Shown one piece after another: positions 20,668 through 31,400 of a DNA stretch of 64,000 nucleotides. Position numbers and translations under genes: made by a program. The number at the start of each line of letters is the position of its first letter. Position 1 is the stretch's first letter. The notes beneath the pieces were generated by a model. It was not told the origin of the DNA and did not search any database. It worked only from the letters and a program-made list of their open reading frames with translations. The stretch is from Haliscomenobacter hydrossis DSM 1100 (lineage in GTDB: Bacteria > Bacteroidota > Bacteroidia > Chitinophagales > Saprospiraceae): assembly GCF_000212735.1 (NCBI RefSeq), contig NC_015510.1:5085001-5149000 (forward strand). The letters are read 5' to 3'.

Positions 20668-20791
20668 TATTTAACGCAATTTGTGGTAAAAATAAGGGTT
20701 ATTTGCGAAAAAATCAACGATTTTATTGCAAAAATCCTCTTTCTTTTTCACCAATTTTACCGATTTTTGCACTCGCAACAAAAATACTCGT

Positions 20792-21358
20792 ATGACGCAG
20801 GAGGAAATTGACCTAATCATGGAAGATGCTGAGGAGCAAATGGACAAAGCCATTGAACACCTCAAGATCGAATTGTCCAAAATCACGACTGGTAAAGCCA
20901 GTCCAGCACTGGTTACCAGTTTGATGGTTGCTTATTATGGCACGCCCACGCCGATGAGCCAAGTGGCTAGCGTGAGTACTTCGGATTCGCGTACCATCGT
21001 CATTCAACCCTGGGAGAGATCGATGTTGGCTCCGATTGAAAAATCAATCTTTGAAGCAAACCTAGGCGTTACGCCCATGAACGACGGCCAGGTAGTGCGT
21101 TTGTCGATTCCACCGCTGACCGAAGAACGCCGCCGTGATTTGGTCAAACGTTGTGCACATTTGGGTGAGGAATCCAAAGTGGGTGTTCGGAGTGGCCGCA
21201 GAGATGCGATTGAAGCCATCAAAAAGGCTGTGAAAAATGGTACACCCGAGGACTTGGGCAAAAAGTTGGAAGAAGATGCGGACAACCTTTCCAAAAGATA
21301 CATCGGTCAAGTAGATGAACTGGTCAAAGGAAAGGAAAAAGAGATCATGACGATATAG
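20792..21358 (+). CDS. frr: Ribosome recycling factor
   Basis: This 188-aa protein matches RRF across its whole length: KAIEHLKIELSKITTGKASP near residue 20, YYGTPTPMSQVASVS, ITIQPWE-like IVIQPWERSM, the RLSIPPLTEERRRDLVK block and the C-terminal DNLSKRYIGQVDELVKGKEKEIM. RRF with EF-G splits the post-termination ribosome and is essential. The start is ATG 20792, which gives the usual length of ~185 aa; the open frame upstream to 20726 is not supported by family length. It is followed by an intergenic stretch with GTGTGA repeats and then rpmH, so the two translation genes are neighbours on the + strand. Confidence 0.97.
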   Translation: MTQEEIDLIMEDAEEQMDKAIEHLKIELSKITTGKASPALVTSLMVAYYGTPTPMSQVASVSTSDSRTIVIQPWERSMLAPIEKSIFEANLGVTPMNDGQVVRLSIPPLTEERRRDLVKRCAHLGEESKVGVRSGRRDAIEAIKKAVKNGTPEDLGKKLEEDADNLSKRYIGQVDELVKGKEKEIMTI

Positions 21359-21443
21359 GGTGTGGGTGTGAGGTGTGAAAGTGTGAGGTGTGAAAGCGAC
21401 ATGAAGGGCATAGCCAAAATGGAATTTATTTATACCTCAAAGA

Positions 21444-21475
21444 TTTGGTCTTTTCCAAATTAAGTTCTACTTTTG
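21444..21475 (+). promoter_or_regulatory. Bacteroidota-type promoter of rpmH
   Basis: TTTG at 21444-21447 and TACTTTTG at 21468-21475 are 20 bp apart, matching the primary sigma consensus of Bacteroidota (TTTG, 17-23 bp, TAnnTTTG). The start codon of rpmH is 43 bp downstream. Confidence 0.55.
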
Positions 21476-21517
21476 CCCCACTTTTTTAAGAGCCAAAGCG
21501 CATAAAAGCAAAATAAA

Positions 21518-21673
21518 ATGAAAAGGACTTATCAACCTTCCCGTCGTAAACGTGCCAACAAGCACGGCTTCCGTACTCGTATGAGTTCGAAGAACGGACG
21601 TAGAGTATTGGCGGCACGCCGTGCCAAGGGTCGTCACAAGCTGACGGTTTCTGACGAAAAACGGCTGAAATAG
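21518..21673 (+). CDS. rpmH: 50S ribosomal protein bL34
   Basis: A 51-residue, strongly basic protein: [21 protein letters not shown] at the start and [20 protein letters not shown] near the end are the bL34 signature. It binds 23S rRNA in the large subunit. It is preceded by a good TTTG/TAnnTTTG promoter at 21444-21475 and an A-rich leader, and followed by an intergenic hairpin repeat shared with the convergent TPR gene. Length and sequence leave little doubt. The more common neighbours rnpA and dnaA are not next to it here. Confidence 0.97.
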   Translation: MKRTYQPSRRKRANKHGFRTRMSSKNGRRVLAARRAKGRHKLTVSDEKRLK

Positions 21674-21765
21674 TGAAGAGCGAATAGCGAATAGCTAAAA
21701 GCGAACAGCTCTCTTTCTAAAAGGTCGTTTCGCTTTTTGCTTTTCACTTTTCGCTTTTCGCTTTA
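21674..21765. repeat. Intergenic imperfect palindrome of AGCGAATAGC / GCTTTTCGC words
   Basis: It lies between convergent rpmH and the TPR gene. The left half is built of repeated AGCGAATAGC and AGCTAAAAGCG words, and the right half of GCTTTTCGC, GCTTTTTGC and CACTTTTCGC words, giving a long imperfect hairpin. The same word family occurs at 32443-32541. It probably serves as a bidirectional terminator. Confidence 0.65.
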
Positions 21766-23577
21766 TTGTATTTTATCTCCTCTCAGCAGTCGATACCGTT
21801 TTCTTGCCTCTACGGCAAAAGTGCTTCCAGAGAAGTCGATGAACAGCTTCTCGAATAGTTTCGACGCTTTCTCTTTGTCATTCAACTGGTTCACGTTTTC
21901 ATACAATTCGGCCAGAGCAAAAATGGAATTGTCGGCGCGAATCTCGTCGGGATAATTGTCGATGATCATTTGGTACATCTTGCCCGCCTGGGCGTAATCG
22001 CGTTTTTTGGTGAATACTTTGGCCTTGAGGTACCAAACATCGTCCTCTAAAGAGTGGTTGGGGTATTCCACGATCAAACTATCCAGTTTGCTGAATGCCT
22101 CTGTAAAGCGGTTTTGAAAAATCAACATGTCCGCTTCCGCGTAATACTCCAGTGCGGTTGCGGTAGTATCCAGGTTGAGGTTGTCCGAAATGAACACCGA
22201 CATATCGAGGGCATCATTGGCAATCAGTTTGGCAGTTGACGCTTTGAGGATTTCAAATTGCGCTTGCGCCCATTCAAAATCACCGGAATAGTAGGCCAAA
22301 CGGGCATTGCGGAAACGGGCTTCGTGGCCCAGGATGTCATCTTTGTACGATTTGTCGACTTGTGAGTACAATAAAGTCGACTCCCAAACCTCGGTTTTCA
22401 TCAAGTAATAATCGCCCAGGTTGAGCTTGGCTTGCCCCAAGGTTCCGGCTGTAATGCCGGGCAAGGTGATCAATTCAGCCAGCAGGGTAATTGACTTATC
22501 CAGATTATTGAGGTAAATGGCTTCCAGATCGGCCAATTCCATAATCAGCGCAGCCGTACTGCGCGATTTGCCGTAATCGTTGATAAAGGTTTCGTATTGT
22601 CGCTCCAATTCCAGGAGTTCCTCTTTGCTATAGGTGTACCCTTCCACCAGTTTATTGCGGCGGCAACGCAGGTATTCTTGTTTTGATTCTACAAAGAAAG
22701 GGGTTCCTGCGCCTTTATCGATGACGTATTGGTAGGCTTCAATGGCTACATCGTAGTCTTTGTCATTGGAGGCAATTTGCGCCAGTTGATATACCCGTAG
22801 GCCGTCCCCTTTTTGCTGTTTGTCCAGCGCACGTACCTGACGCAGGGCATTCTTGTAGTCTTTTTTCTGCAAAAAAGCCCAGGCCAGCATGTCAATGTAT
22901 TGCACCGAACCGGAGTTACTCGCCGTTTGGATGCGGTCGTAAAGTTGTTGCTGCAATACGTTCATGTCCTCTGCGGAAAGGTAGCGCTGAAAGATACTCT
23001 TGATGTTGTCTACCCTTTCCGGAAAAGCATCCAGACTATTGAGGTATTGTTCGATCATTTTCCCGACATCACCTTTGCGGCGGTAAAGATCGGCCAGGCT
23101 GTAGGAAAAAAATTGCCGGTCGTTGAGCATGGTTGCTCCTTTCTCGTACGTTTCTACCGCCAAATCGTATTTGTTGGCCGCACTAAAAGCGTTGGCCAGT
23201 TTGCTCACTGCATAACGATCTTTGGGCAATTGTTCAATGGCTTTGCGGTACTGCTTTCTGGCATCTTCTTCTTTGCCTTGCTGCTCGTACATGCGGCCAT
23301 AGTTGACGTACAGGCGGCTTTCGTTGGGGCGTCGGCGGATCTGTTTGACCAGGCTGCGTTCAAGATCCTCATAGCGTTGCAACTCCATCAGGCACTCGAT
23401 GTATCGATCAAAATAATAATCGTTGTCGTTATCCTGGGTGTACAATTTTTCAAAAAGCACTACGGCCTTTTCAAATTCCCCATCGGCCAGGTATTGCTGC
23501 GCCAACTTGGCGTCCTGCGCCATCGACCATCCTACACAGAGCAACATCGTTGCTACAAGTAACCACATCTTTCTCAT
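21763..23577 (-). CDS. Periplasmic tetratricopeptide repeat (TPR) protein
   Basis: This 604-aa protein has a signal peptide (MRKMWLLVATMLLCVGWSMAQ) followed by at least eight TPR-like helical hairpins, for example LADGEFEKAVVLFEKLY, YGRMYEQQGKEEDARKQYRKA, LANAFSAANKYDLAVETYEKGA, AYQYVIDKG and, near the end, AKVFTKKRDYAQAGKMYQMII and LAELYENVNQLNDKEKASKLFEKL. TPRs mediate protein-protein contacts; periplasmic ones in Bacteroidota serve envelope assembly and secretion, but the partner here cannot be identified. It is transcribed alone, convergent with rpmH and after the VanZ-like gene. Confidence 0.85.
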   Translation of the reverse strand: MRKMWLLVATMLLCVGWSMAQDAKLAQQYLADGEFEKAVVLFEKLYTQDNDNDYYFDRYIECLMELQRYEDLERSLVKQIRRRPNESRLYVNYGRMYEQQGKEEDARKQYRKAIEQLPKDRYAVSKLANAFSAANKYDLAVETYEKGATMLNDRQFFSYSLADLYRRKGDVGKMIEQYLNSLDAFPERVDNIKSIFQRYLSAEDMNVLQQQLYDRIQTASNSGSVQYIDMLAWAFLQKKDYKNALRQVRALDKQQKGDGLRVYQLAQIASNDKDYDVAIEAYQYVIDKGAGTPFFVESKQEYLRCRRNKLVEGYTYSKEELLELERQYETFINDYGKSRSTAALIMELADLEAIYLNNLDKSITLLAELITLPGITAGTLGQAKLNLGDYYLMKTEVWESTLLYSQVDKSYKDDILGHEARFRNARLAYYSGDFEWAQAQFEILKASTAKLIANDALDMSVFISDNLNLDTTATALEYYAEADMLIFQNRFTEAFSKLDSLIVEYPNHSLEDDVWYLKAKVFTKKRDYAQAGKMYQMIIDNYPDEIRADNSIFALAELYENVNQLNDKEKASKLFEKLFIDFSGSTFAVEARKRYRLLRGDKIQ

Positions 23578-23682
23578 TGGTACCGCTTAAATTTTGGTTA
23601 GCCTAAATATAAGGCACTAAAGATAAACTTTGATTCATAAAAAAAACGGTTGCCAGCCCCAATGTGTTGAAGCACGACCAAA

Positions 23683-24033
23683 CTATTTACGTAGAAAGGG
23701 TAAAAGATGCGCAAAACGGGAAAAAAACCATACGCCAAACAAACAACCTACCAGATTGGCGACCATGTCAAAAACATCGAGCTGACGGCCATGAAAGAAG
23801 GCTTGTTGCATGAATTCAATACAAATCCCGTAGACAGTGCCCAAAACGACTGGCATCAGCGGCTGCCTAAAACCGTAGTGCAACAAGAAGGCAAGTAGGG
23901 CATAAGCTCCGGCATGGGCAATTTTGTCTGGTTGAATCACCCAAACTGGGTGAGGAACGCCCATTTGGGGATGCGCAGAAAGAAATAAAATGATCGAGGC
24001 CCAGAGTAGCGCAGGCAGCAAGGATTTAAGCAT
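23683..24033 (-). CDS. VanZ-like family small membrane protein
   Basis: A 116-aa protein with four hydrophobic segments: residues about 3-20, 38-56, 60-76 and 90-108. The family motifs are visible: LSAHP after the first segment, KIAHAGAYALLAFLLHYG in the second and CIEFMQQAFFHGRQLDVFDMVANLVG, where the E-x-x-Q and R-x-x-D-x-x-D-x-x-x-N residues are the conserved VanZ core. VanZ-like proteins give low-level teicoplanin resistance in enterococci; in Bacteroidota the role is unknown and probably relates to the envelope. It lies 105 bp upstream of the TPR gene on the same strand. Confidence 0.85.
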   Translation of the reverse strand: MLKSLLPALLWASIILFLSAHPQMGVPHPVWVIQPDKIAHAGAYALLAFLLHYGFRQPLMPVVLGTVYGICIEFMQQAFFHGRQLDVFDMVANLVGCLFGVWFFSRFAHLLPFLRK

Positions 24034-24150
24034 TTACCGTGATTTTGACTCGGCTAAAGTAAACTTTGTCCAGTAGTTGAAGATCACAAAAGCCGCTTTT
24101 TTTGGCTAAAAAAGTCCAGAAACTGAAACTTTTTTTACATCCGGTTAATA

Positions 24151-24181
24151 AAAAAAGATGCCACGCAAGTTTGCGTGGCAT
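24151..24181 (-). terminator. Intrinsic terminator reading leftwards
   Basis: A perfect 11-bp stem ATGCCACGCAA (24158-24168) / TTGCGTGGCAT (24171-24181) is followed on the - strand by a run of seven T. No - strand gene is evident immediately upstream of it (higher coordinates), so it may end an unannotated short transcript. Confidence 0.65.
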
Positions 24182-24233
24182 GCCAATACGGATTAGTATG
24201 AAAAAACTCTCTTAAATTCTTGCATTAATTTTC

Positions 24234-24277
24234 AAGAATGGGTTGTTGGGATATTGCTCAACAATCCATTCTTTTTT
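24234..24277 (+). terminator. Intrinsic terminator reading rightwards
   Basis: A 15-bp stem AAGAATGGGTTGTTG (24234-24248) / CAACAATCCATTCTT (24259-24273), with one G-U pair, runs straight into T6 on the + strand. No + strand gene precedes it within the gap. Confidence 0.6.
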
Positions 24278-24683
24278 AGCGCTTGTTTTAATTTTTTTGC
24301 GTGAAACAAAAAAATTAGACATGCGCTTAGCTGACTTGAGACAAAACAAGGCAGTGCTTACAGATGTAAACTCTTTGGAAGTATTTGGTCGGTTTCAAGG
24401 CTTGAAAAAACTGACACACTCCAAATCAGACGATTTGTTATGGTATGTTATAGCTCAGTTTAGCCAAGCCCTCAGGCAAGTCAGCCGGATGATTATATTG
24501 TTAAAGACGATAAAGCCTCATAAAAGTTGCATGCAAGATGATTTTTTTTTTGCTCCGAAACCGCAATAATCGACAAAATGCAGGAATGTTGCTATAAACG
24601 CTAAAAGCATGCGGAGAAAATCCGTATTTGTCGTTCATTATCAGATGAACTTTTTAATAAAGTCTTAACTTTATCGCCAGTCT
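24278..24683. other. Gene-poor stretch, no supported gene
   Basis: About 400 bp between the rightward terminator and the TonB-receptor promoter. A 108-codon + strand reading from 24243 starts inside the terminator stem and has no family resemblance or ribosome binding site, so I do not call it. I see no RNA gene signature. Confidence 0.5.
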
Positions 24684-24691
24684 TACTTTTG
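24684..24691 (+). promoter_or_regulatory. Candidate -7 element of the TonB-receptor gene
   Basis: TACTTTTG matches the Bacteroidota TAnnTTTG element. A clear TTTG -33 element is not visible. Its overlap with the GTG at 24691 argues that the real start codon is the ATG at 24709 or 24712, with a very short leader. Confidence 0.4.
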
Positions 24692-24708
24692 TGGAAAACA
24701 CCCTGCAT

Positions 24709-27700
24709 ATGATGCATAAATTACTCTTGTGTTGTTTATTGTTTTTTAGCATTACAACGCTGTCTCTTGCGCAGACCTCTTTGGGCGGTAAAGTTACCGA
24801 TAAAGAAAGCAAAGAGCCGATATCCTTTGGCTCTGTGGCGCTTTATAAAAACGGTGTACAGCTTACCGGGACCGATTCGGACGACAAAGGCAATTTCAAT
24901 TTTCCGGATCTTGATCCTGGAAATTACGAGATTCGCGCCTTCTTGATTGGATACCAGGAAGCCCGAATCACCGACATCAAGGTATTGGCCGGTAAGGCGA
25001 ACAAAGTTGAAATTGAGATGGAGTCGCAGGGCGGGATTGTGCTGGACGTGTTCACCACCACTCAATACCGCATTCCTTTGATCGAGCAGGACAATACCAC
25101 TTCGGGTGCGGTCATCACCAGCGAACAAATCCGCAATCTGCCTACCCGCAACATCAACGCATTGGCCGCAACTTCGGCGGGTTTGGCCTCATCCGATGAA
25201 GGGCGTGCCATTACTGTAAGGGGTTCCCGCACCACCAATACCGATTATTACATCGATGGTATTCGGGTACGTGGCAACCTCATTCCCGAAACCGAAATCG
25301 AACAACTTCAGGTGATTACAGGAGGTATGGAAGCCCAATATGGCGACGTGACCGGGGGCATCATTTCCATTACCACCAAAGGGCCTGCCAGTGAGTTTAC
25401 GGGCGGCGCGGAAGTGGAAAGTTCCAAGTACCTTGATAATTTCAGCAATACCCTGGCGGGGGTCAATTTGAGCGGGCCAATCCTTAAAAACAAAAAAGGA
25501 CATTCAATCCTGGGGTATCGCTTTTCGGGGCGTTATACCGATCAGTTGGACGACAATCCTTCGGCCGTTCCCTTGTTTCAGGTTAAACCGGAAAAACTGC
25601 TGGAATTGGAAGCCAATCCAATCATCAGCAGCCAGGGCTCCTTTTTGGTGAATGCCGATTACTTGAAACAAGACGACGTCAATTCACTCAGTACGCGCCC
25701 CAACGAACGGTATAAAAGGATTGATGTGACCGGAAAATTGGATGCGAGACTGAACAAGGCCATTGATCTTTCTTTCAGCGGATCTTATGTTGATGAAGAA
25801 GACCAATTTACGCCCGGTGGCTGGCGACTACTCAACAGTGAAAACAACCCCTTAAACAATACCAATACCTACCGGGGGGTATTCCGCTTTCGGCATCGAC
25901 TCGGAGGAGCTGCGAATCCGGGGCAAAACAATACCAACAATAGCTCACTCATTCAAAATGCTTCCTACACCTTGCAGTTTGGATATGAAAAAACCAAAGG
26001 AGATGTAGCCGATGCCCGGCACGGACAAAATTATTTTGCATACGGACACGTAGGCAAATTCGACATCGAGTGGGTGCCTACTTTCAATTTTGTCTTCGAT
26101 CGGGTTACGCAACAAAACGTGCTGCAACATACGGATTACCGGCAAGTCTTGCGCAAATATACCCCAGGTACCTCCAATCCGGTTTTGTCCAATTACAACA
26201 ATGTGATGGGTTTAACGCCGAATGAAGGTGTCAATTCCCAAATTGGCAGAATTTTTATTCCCAGTGTTCAGGAGGGGGGATCAGTACTTGCTTTGGGAAA
26301 TTTTGTGGCACCCAATGGCTTGATTTCCGATGTGTATACTGGGTCTTGGGGCTTTCATACCAATGTGGGTTCGGTCTACAATCAGGCCAGCTTCAACAAT
26401 GGCGACTTGTATACTTTTCATGGGCGAACGAACTTTGACCTGGTGCCAGGGAACTCGGATCAGGGGCGCCACAACATCCAGATCGGATTCATCTATGAAC
26501 AACGCACCGACCGCGGATACGTGGTTGCGCCAAGAACCTTGTGGAACATCGCCCGTCAACAAGCCAATAACCATATTTTGGGAATTGTAGAGGGTGCTGA
26601 AAACATTGGCAGCATTACAGATACCGTTAATGGGCAGCCGCTCACGCTAAATTTGCGGCAACTCTCGATTGCCCAAAACGAAGACAACAAGTTTTATCGT
26701 TCCATTCGGGCAAAAAACAACATTCCACTGACCGATTATGTAAACGTGGATGGAATGGATCCAAGTGAATTGAGTTTGAGTATGTTTTCGGCTAAAGAAC
26801 TCAACGATCAGGGCATCATCAGCTATTACGGGTATGATTATTTGGGAAAACAATTTGATGGTACCTTTAATGATTTCTTTACCGCCACCGATGCGGATGG
26901 GGTACGTACCTTCCCGGTAGCCCCCAACCGGCCCATCTACTCGGCATTTTACATTCAGGACAAATTTACTTTCCGCGACATCATCCTGCGTTTAGGTTTG
27001 CGGGTAGATCGTTACGACGCCAATACCAAAGTGCTCAAGGATCCTTATTCCTTGTACGAAATCATGGGCGCCAGTGAATACCACGACCAGTTTGGAGGTG
27101 CCCGCCCCGGGAATATTGGGGATGAATACAAAGTGTACCTCAACGACGCCGGAACCAATATTGAGGCCTACCGGGATGGCGATCAATGGTATCGCCCCAA
27201 TGGTTCGCCGGTGAATAGCCCGATTGAAATTTTCTCTGGGGGCCTGGTTTTTCCCAAATACAAGGATGAAAATGCTTCGAAAATTTCTAACTACATCAAA
27301 TCGAGGGATTTTAATCCGGAAGCTTCTTTTGAAGATTACAAGGCACAAATCAACATCATGCCTCGTCTGGCCTTTTCTTTCCCCATTTCAGACGACGCCA
27401 ACTTTTTTGCCCACTACGATATTCTGGTTCAACGCCCAGCTACGAACACCATCTCTACGGCCGTAGATTATTTTTACTTTACGGACAACCCGGGAGCGGT
27501 GAAAAATAATCCGAACCTTAAGCCTGAGCGCACCATCGACTACGAAGTGGGTTTCCAGCAACGATTGACCGAAACTTCAAAGCTGAAAGTATCGGCATAC
27601 TATAAGGAGATCCGCAACTGGATTCAATTGCGTACCTTTTTTCCGATACCCATTATTACCCAATATACCACTTACGACAACCTGGATTTTGGTACCGTAA

Positions 27701-28365
27701 AAGGATTTAGTTTTGAATATGAGCTGCGCCGCACGGGCAACGCCACCCTCAACGCCAATTACACCTTACAGTTTGCAGATGGAACCGGCTCTGATGCCAA
27801 TTCTCAACGTGGCTTGACCAGCCGCGGCAACCTGCGCACCCTTTTTCCGCTCAACTACGATGAACGGCATCGCCTTAACTTCAATTTTGACTACCGCTTT
27901 TTTAAGGATCAATCCAATATCCCCAAATTTTTGGGTGATGCCGGCTTGAACCTGCAAGCCATTGGCGTGTCTGGTCGTCCTTACACTGCCCGGAGAACTC
28001 CATTGGAATTGGATGGAACCCAAACGATTGGCTCAATCAACGGGGCCCGCAAGCCCTGGACCTTTACCATCAATGCCCGGATCGATAAAACCATCAACTT
28101 TGCCAAAGGGGGTGGTTTGAACATCTATTGCCGGGTATCCAACTTGTTGAACCGACAAAATGTACTCAACGTTTATCCAGCAACCGGCTCCGCTACCGAT
28201 GATGGTTTCCTTGCATCGGCCAATGGCCAGGACAAACTGCGCAACATCCAGAACTCGATTCGTGAGGTGGAAGCGTATTTGGCTTCTTACCAATGGGCGA
28301 TCATCAACCCGGGTTTGTACAGCCTGCCACGCCGGATTTACATCGGGGCCATTTATAATTTCTAA
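24709..28365 (+). CDS. TonB-dependent outer-membrane receptor with carboxypeptidase-regulatory head
   Basis: 1218 residues from ATG 24709 (ATG 24712 is equally possible; a GTG at 24691 lies inside the putative promoter). A signal peptide (HKLLLCCLLFFSITTLSLAQ) is followed by a carboxypeptidase-regulatory-like beta-sandwich (residues about 23-105: GGKVTDKESKEPISFGSVAL, GNYEIRAFLIGYQ). The plug domain spans about 115-235 (NALAATSAGL, YYIDGIRVRG, GGMEAQYGDVTGGIISITTKG). The rest is a 22-strand-type barrel ending in an aromatic residue (AIYNF), as in outer-membrane barrels. Such receptors import large ligands using TonB energy. No SusD partner follows; instead there is a large secreted protein and a PorV-like barrel, suggesting a T9SS-linked role rather than glycan import. 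Ligand unknown. Confidence 0.9.
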   Translation: MMHKLLLCCLLFFSITTLSLAQTSLGGKVTDKESKEPISFGSVALYKNGVQLTGTDSDDKGNFNFPDLDPGNYEIRAFLIGYQEARITDIKVLAGKANKVEIEMESQGGIVLDVFTTTQYRIPLIEQDNTTSGAVITSEQIRNLPTRNINALAATSAGLASSDEGRAITVRGSRTTNTDYYIDGIRVRGNLIPETEIEQLQVITGGMEAQYGDVTGGIISITTKGPASEFTGGAEVESSKYLDNFSNTLAGVNLSGPILKNKKGHSILGYRFSGRYTDQLDDNPSAVPLFQVKPEKLLELEANPIISSQGSFLVNADYLKQDDVNSLSTRPNERYKRIDVTGKLDARLNKAIDLSFSGSYVDEEDQFTPGGWRLLNSENNPLNNTNTYRGVFRFRHRLGGAANPGQNNTNNSSLIQNASYTLQFGYEKTKGDVADARHGQNYFAYGHVGKFDIEWVPTFNFVFDRVTQQNVLQHTDYRQVLRKYTPGTSNPVLSNYNNVMGLTPNEGVNSQIGRIFIPSVQEGGSVLALGNFVAPNGLISDVYTGSWGFHTNVGSVYNQASFNNGDLYTFHGRTNFDLVPGNSDQGRHNIQIGFIYEQRTDRGYVVAPRTLWNIARQQANNHILGIVEGAENIGSITDTVNGQPLTLNLRQLSIAQNEDNKFYRSIRAKNNIPLTDYVNVDGMDPSELSLSMFSAKELNDQGIISYYGYDYLGKQFDGTFNDFFTATDADGVRTFPVAPNRPIYSAFYIQDKFTFRDIILRLGLRVDRYDANTKVLKDPYSLYEIMGASEYHDQFGGARPGNIGDEYKVYLNDAGTNIEAYRDGDQWYRPNGSPVNSPIEIFSGGLVFPKYKDENASKISNYIKSRDFNPEASFEDYKAQINIMPRLAFSFPISDDANFFAHYDILVQRPATNTISTAVDYFYFTDNPGAVKNNPNLKPERTIDYEVGFQQRLTETSKLKVSAYYKEIRNWIQLRTFFPIPIITQYTTYDNLDFGTVKGFSFEYELRRTGNATLNANYTLQFADGTGSDANSQRGLTSRGNLRTLFPLNYDERHRLNFNFDYRFFKDQSNIPKFLGDAGLNLQAIGVSGRPYTARRTPLELDGTQTIGSINGARKPWTFTINARIDKTINFAKGGGLNIYCRVSNLLNRQNVLNVYPATGSATDDGFLASANGQDKLRNIQNSIREVEAYLASYQWAIINPGLYSLPRRIYIGAIYNF

Positions 28366-28431
28366 GCAGAATTGTACGCGATTCAAACTGCTTAATGACA
28401 CAACATTTTGATTAGTAAATATTTATCGAAT

Positions 28432-31400
28432 ATGCGACATTTGAAATCCTGGCTGTTGGTTCTTTGTGGATTGGCGCTACTGAATACTTCAGCATTGGCC
28501 TATCATACGGGGAAAAACAATCCGAAACGGCCAGCTCCCACCAAACCGGAGCTGCGCTACCTGGAGGATTGCAACAATGCCGTGGCCCAGATTGATCAAG
28601 CCATCAACAACGTTCGTGCCCGCCTAACTACAGGTGGAGATGTTTGGTGGAACAGTACCGATGGACGTTATGTCGTCCCTAAAGTTGCCCCTGGTTTGCC
28701 AGAGGTGTCGTCCATTTTTGCTGGGGCAGTTTGGTTGGGTGGGGTAGACCCCGCAGGCAACCTCAAATTGGCCGCCCAAACTTTTGGCCGGGCCGATCGG
28801 CAGTTTGATTTTTTCCCGGGTCCGCTGAATGCCAGTGGCAAAACCGATAAAGAAACTTGTGCTCGTTGGGACCGTTTTTTTGTGGTAAAAGGTGAAAGTA
28901 TCCGGGAGCACCTGCGGAATTGGAATGCCGCGGTAAATGCGGGTAAAACCTACAATCCAGATCAAATTCCACGGGAGATCAAAGGGTGGCCTGCCTCGGG
29001 CAATGAGTTTTTTGAAGAGATTCACGGCTTTTCTCTACCCTCCACTCGCCAGGGTTTGGCCGGGTTTTGGGACCAGGACGGAGACGGGAACTACAATCCC
29101 GAACTGGGCGACTTTCCAGTGATCGAAATCCGGGGTTGTTTGGATAAACCCCAGTTTCCCGATGAAATGATCTTCTGGATTTACAACGATGCCGGAAACA
29201 TCCACGCCGAATCTCAAGGCGATCCCATTCAAATGGAGGTACAAGTACAGGCTTTTTCCTACGCCACCAACGATGAGATCAACGACATGACCTTCCAACG
29301 GTATAAATTGATCAACCGTGCCGTCGAAAGTATTGATTCTACTTATTTTGCCATGTGGGTTGACCCCGATTTGGGTTGTTTTACCGACGATTACGTCGGT
29401 TGTGATACCAGCCGGAGTCTGGCTTATATTTACAATGAAGACGCCCTGGATGGCACCACAGGATGTACTTGTGATGGAGCAGTGAACACCTATTGTGAAG
29501 AAATTCCCTTATTGGGCATTGATTACTTCCGCGGGCCCTTGGATGAAAATGGCGAGGAAATCGGCATGTCCTCTTTTACCTACTACAACAACATCCAGGT
29601 CGGCAGCCCCATACCAGGCACTACCGACCCAGCCAATGCGCAAGAATATTACAATTATTTGTCGGGCTCCTGGCGCGATGGCACTCCCTTCACCTTTGGA
29701 GATGATGCCTATCAGGATGGCGCCGCAATTAAATATGCCTTTACGGATACCCCCAACAACACCCGGGGATGGACCATGTGTTCGGCGGATTTACCCTTTG
29801 GCGATCGCCGGACCATTCAGGCTTCGGGGCCTTTCCGCCTGGATCCGGGGGCTTTGAACGAACTGATCGTTGGAGCCGTATGGGTAGCAGATCAGCAATA
29901 TCCTTGTCCGGATATTTCGAAGTTATTGGAAGCTGATGACATTGCTCAAGCGCTGTTCGACAACTGCTTTGAATTGACCGATGGTCCAGACGCACCGGAT
30001 GTGGATTTCATTGAAATGGACAAAGAAATCATTGCCGTGTTTACCAATGATACCATCACGTCGAACAATGCTTATGAAGCTTATGCCCAAAGAGGGCTAC
30101 AAATTCCTGCCGGTGTTGTCGACAGTTTATTCCGCTTTGAAGGCTACAAACTGTATCAACTTTCTGGCTCGGATGTAACCGTGTCCAGTTTGGAAGATCC
30201 CGACAAAGCCCGGTTGATTTATCAGGTTGACATCAAGAATAATGTTGGAAGGGTGTTCAATTGGAGTTCAGTGGACAACCCCACCGGGGCAGACTATTAC
30301 ATCCCTCAGCTAAAAGTGGAGGGCAATGACCAGGGCATTCAACACACTTTCCGCATTACCGAAGACCAATTTGCCTCTGGCGACCGCCGTTTGGTCAACC
30401 ATAAAAAGTATTATTTTGTAGCCATAGCCTATGCGTACAACAACTATCGACCTTTTGAACCCAAGGTAGTGCTGGGGCAACGGCGACCCTATCTCGAAGG
30501 CCGTCGCAACATCGGGGATGGATTTAATCCTTTTTATACGGTGATTCCACGACCCATTACTGACCGAAACCTCAATGCGACCTACGGAGATGGAGCGGTG
30601 GTCACTCGCCTGGCTGGTGCAGGTACGGGGCTGAATTTCCTGGACATGAACAGCGAAACCCGCAACGCCATTGTTCAGGGAACTTTTGCCCAAAAACCGG
30701 AGATTACCTACCGCGCTGGACGGGGCCCGATTGGGGTCAAAATATTCAACCCACTGGAAGTTCAGGACGGTGAATTTGAGTTGCGAATTGTCGATGGAGA
30801 CATGAACAACGATCGTTTTGATCCGCCAGTGCGCTGGGAATTGCGCAATTTAAGCAATCCACAAAGTGCGGTAATCCGTTCCGAAAAATCCATTGATGAC
30901 CTCAATGAGCAGATTGTCAAAGAATTTGGATTTTCCATCTCGGTAGGACAAACCAATGAACCGGGGGTAGATCAAGACGAACAGAACGGCCGGATTGGTT
31001 ATGAAGAAGAATACCTGCGCACAGGTGCCACTCCCTGGGTATTTGGCATCAAAGATGAATTCATCCCCGGACAAACTGAATTTGATACCGAGGTATTTGA
31101 TTTTGTGGCCACTGGAGATGGAGAGCCGGATCAATTATTCGACCCACGCGAGGCATTGACCAATATTGGGCCGGGTTATTTTGTTCCGTTTTTCCTCGCC
31201 AATTACCGCATCAAGGACGAGCAAAATACACCTTATATTACACCAGCCTGGTCGGATTTATCGGGTAGTGCTTTCTTGCGCACCCAAGCCAGACTTGCCG
31301 ATGTCAACAACGTAGACATCGTATTCACTGCCGATAAAAACCTCTGGAGCCGTTGTATCGTGATTGAATCAGCCAACCGATATTATCCCTTGCAGGGTTT

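Noticed and set aside
20726-20791. An upstream extension of frr from 20726
   Set aside because: It adds 22 residues not found in the RRF family; ATG 20792 gives the normal length.
24243-24569. A 108-codon + strand reading in the gap before the TonB receptor
   Set aside because: It starts inside a terminator stem and has no ribosome binding site, no family resemblance and an odd composition; probably chance.
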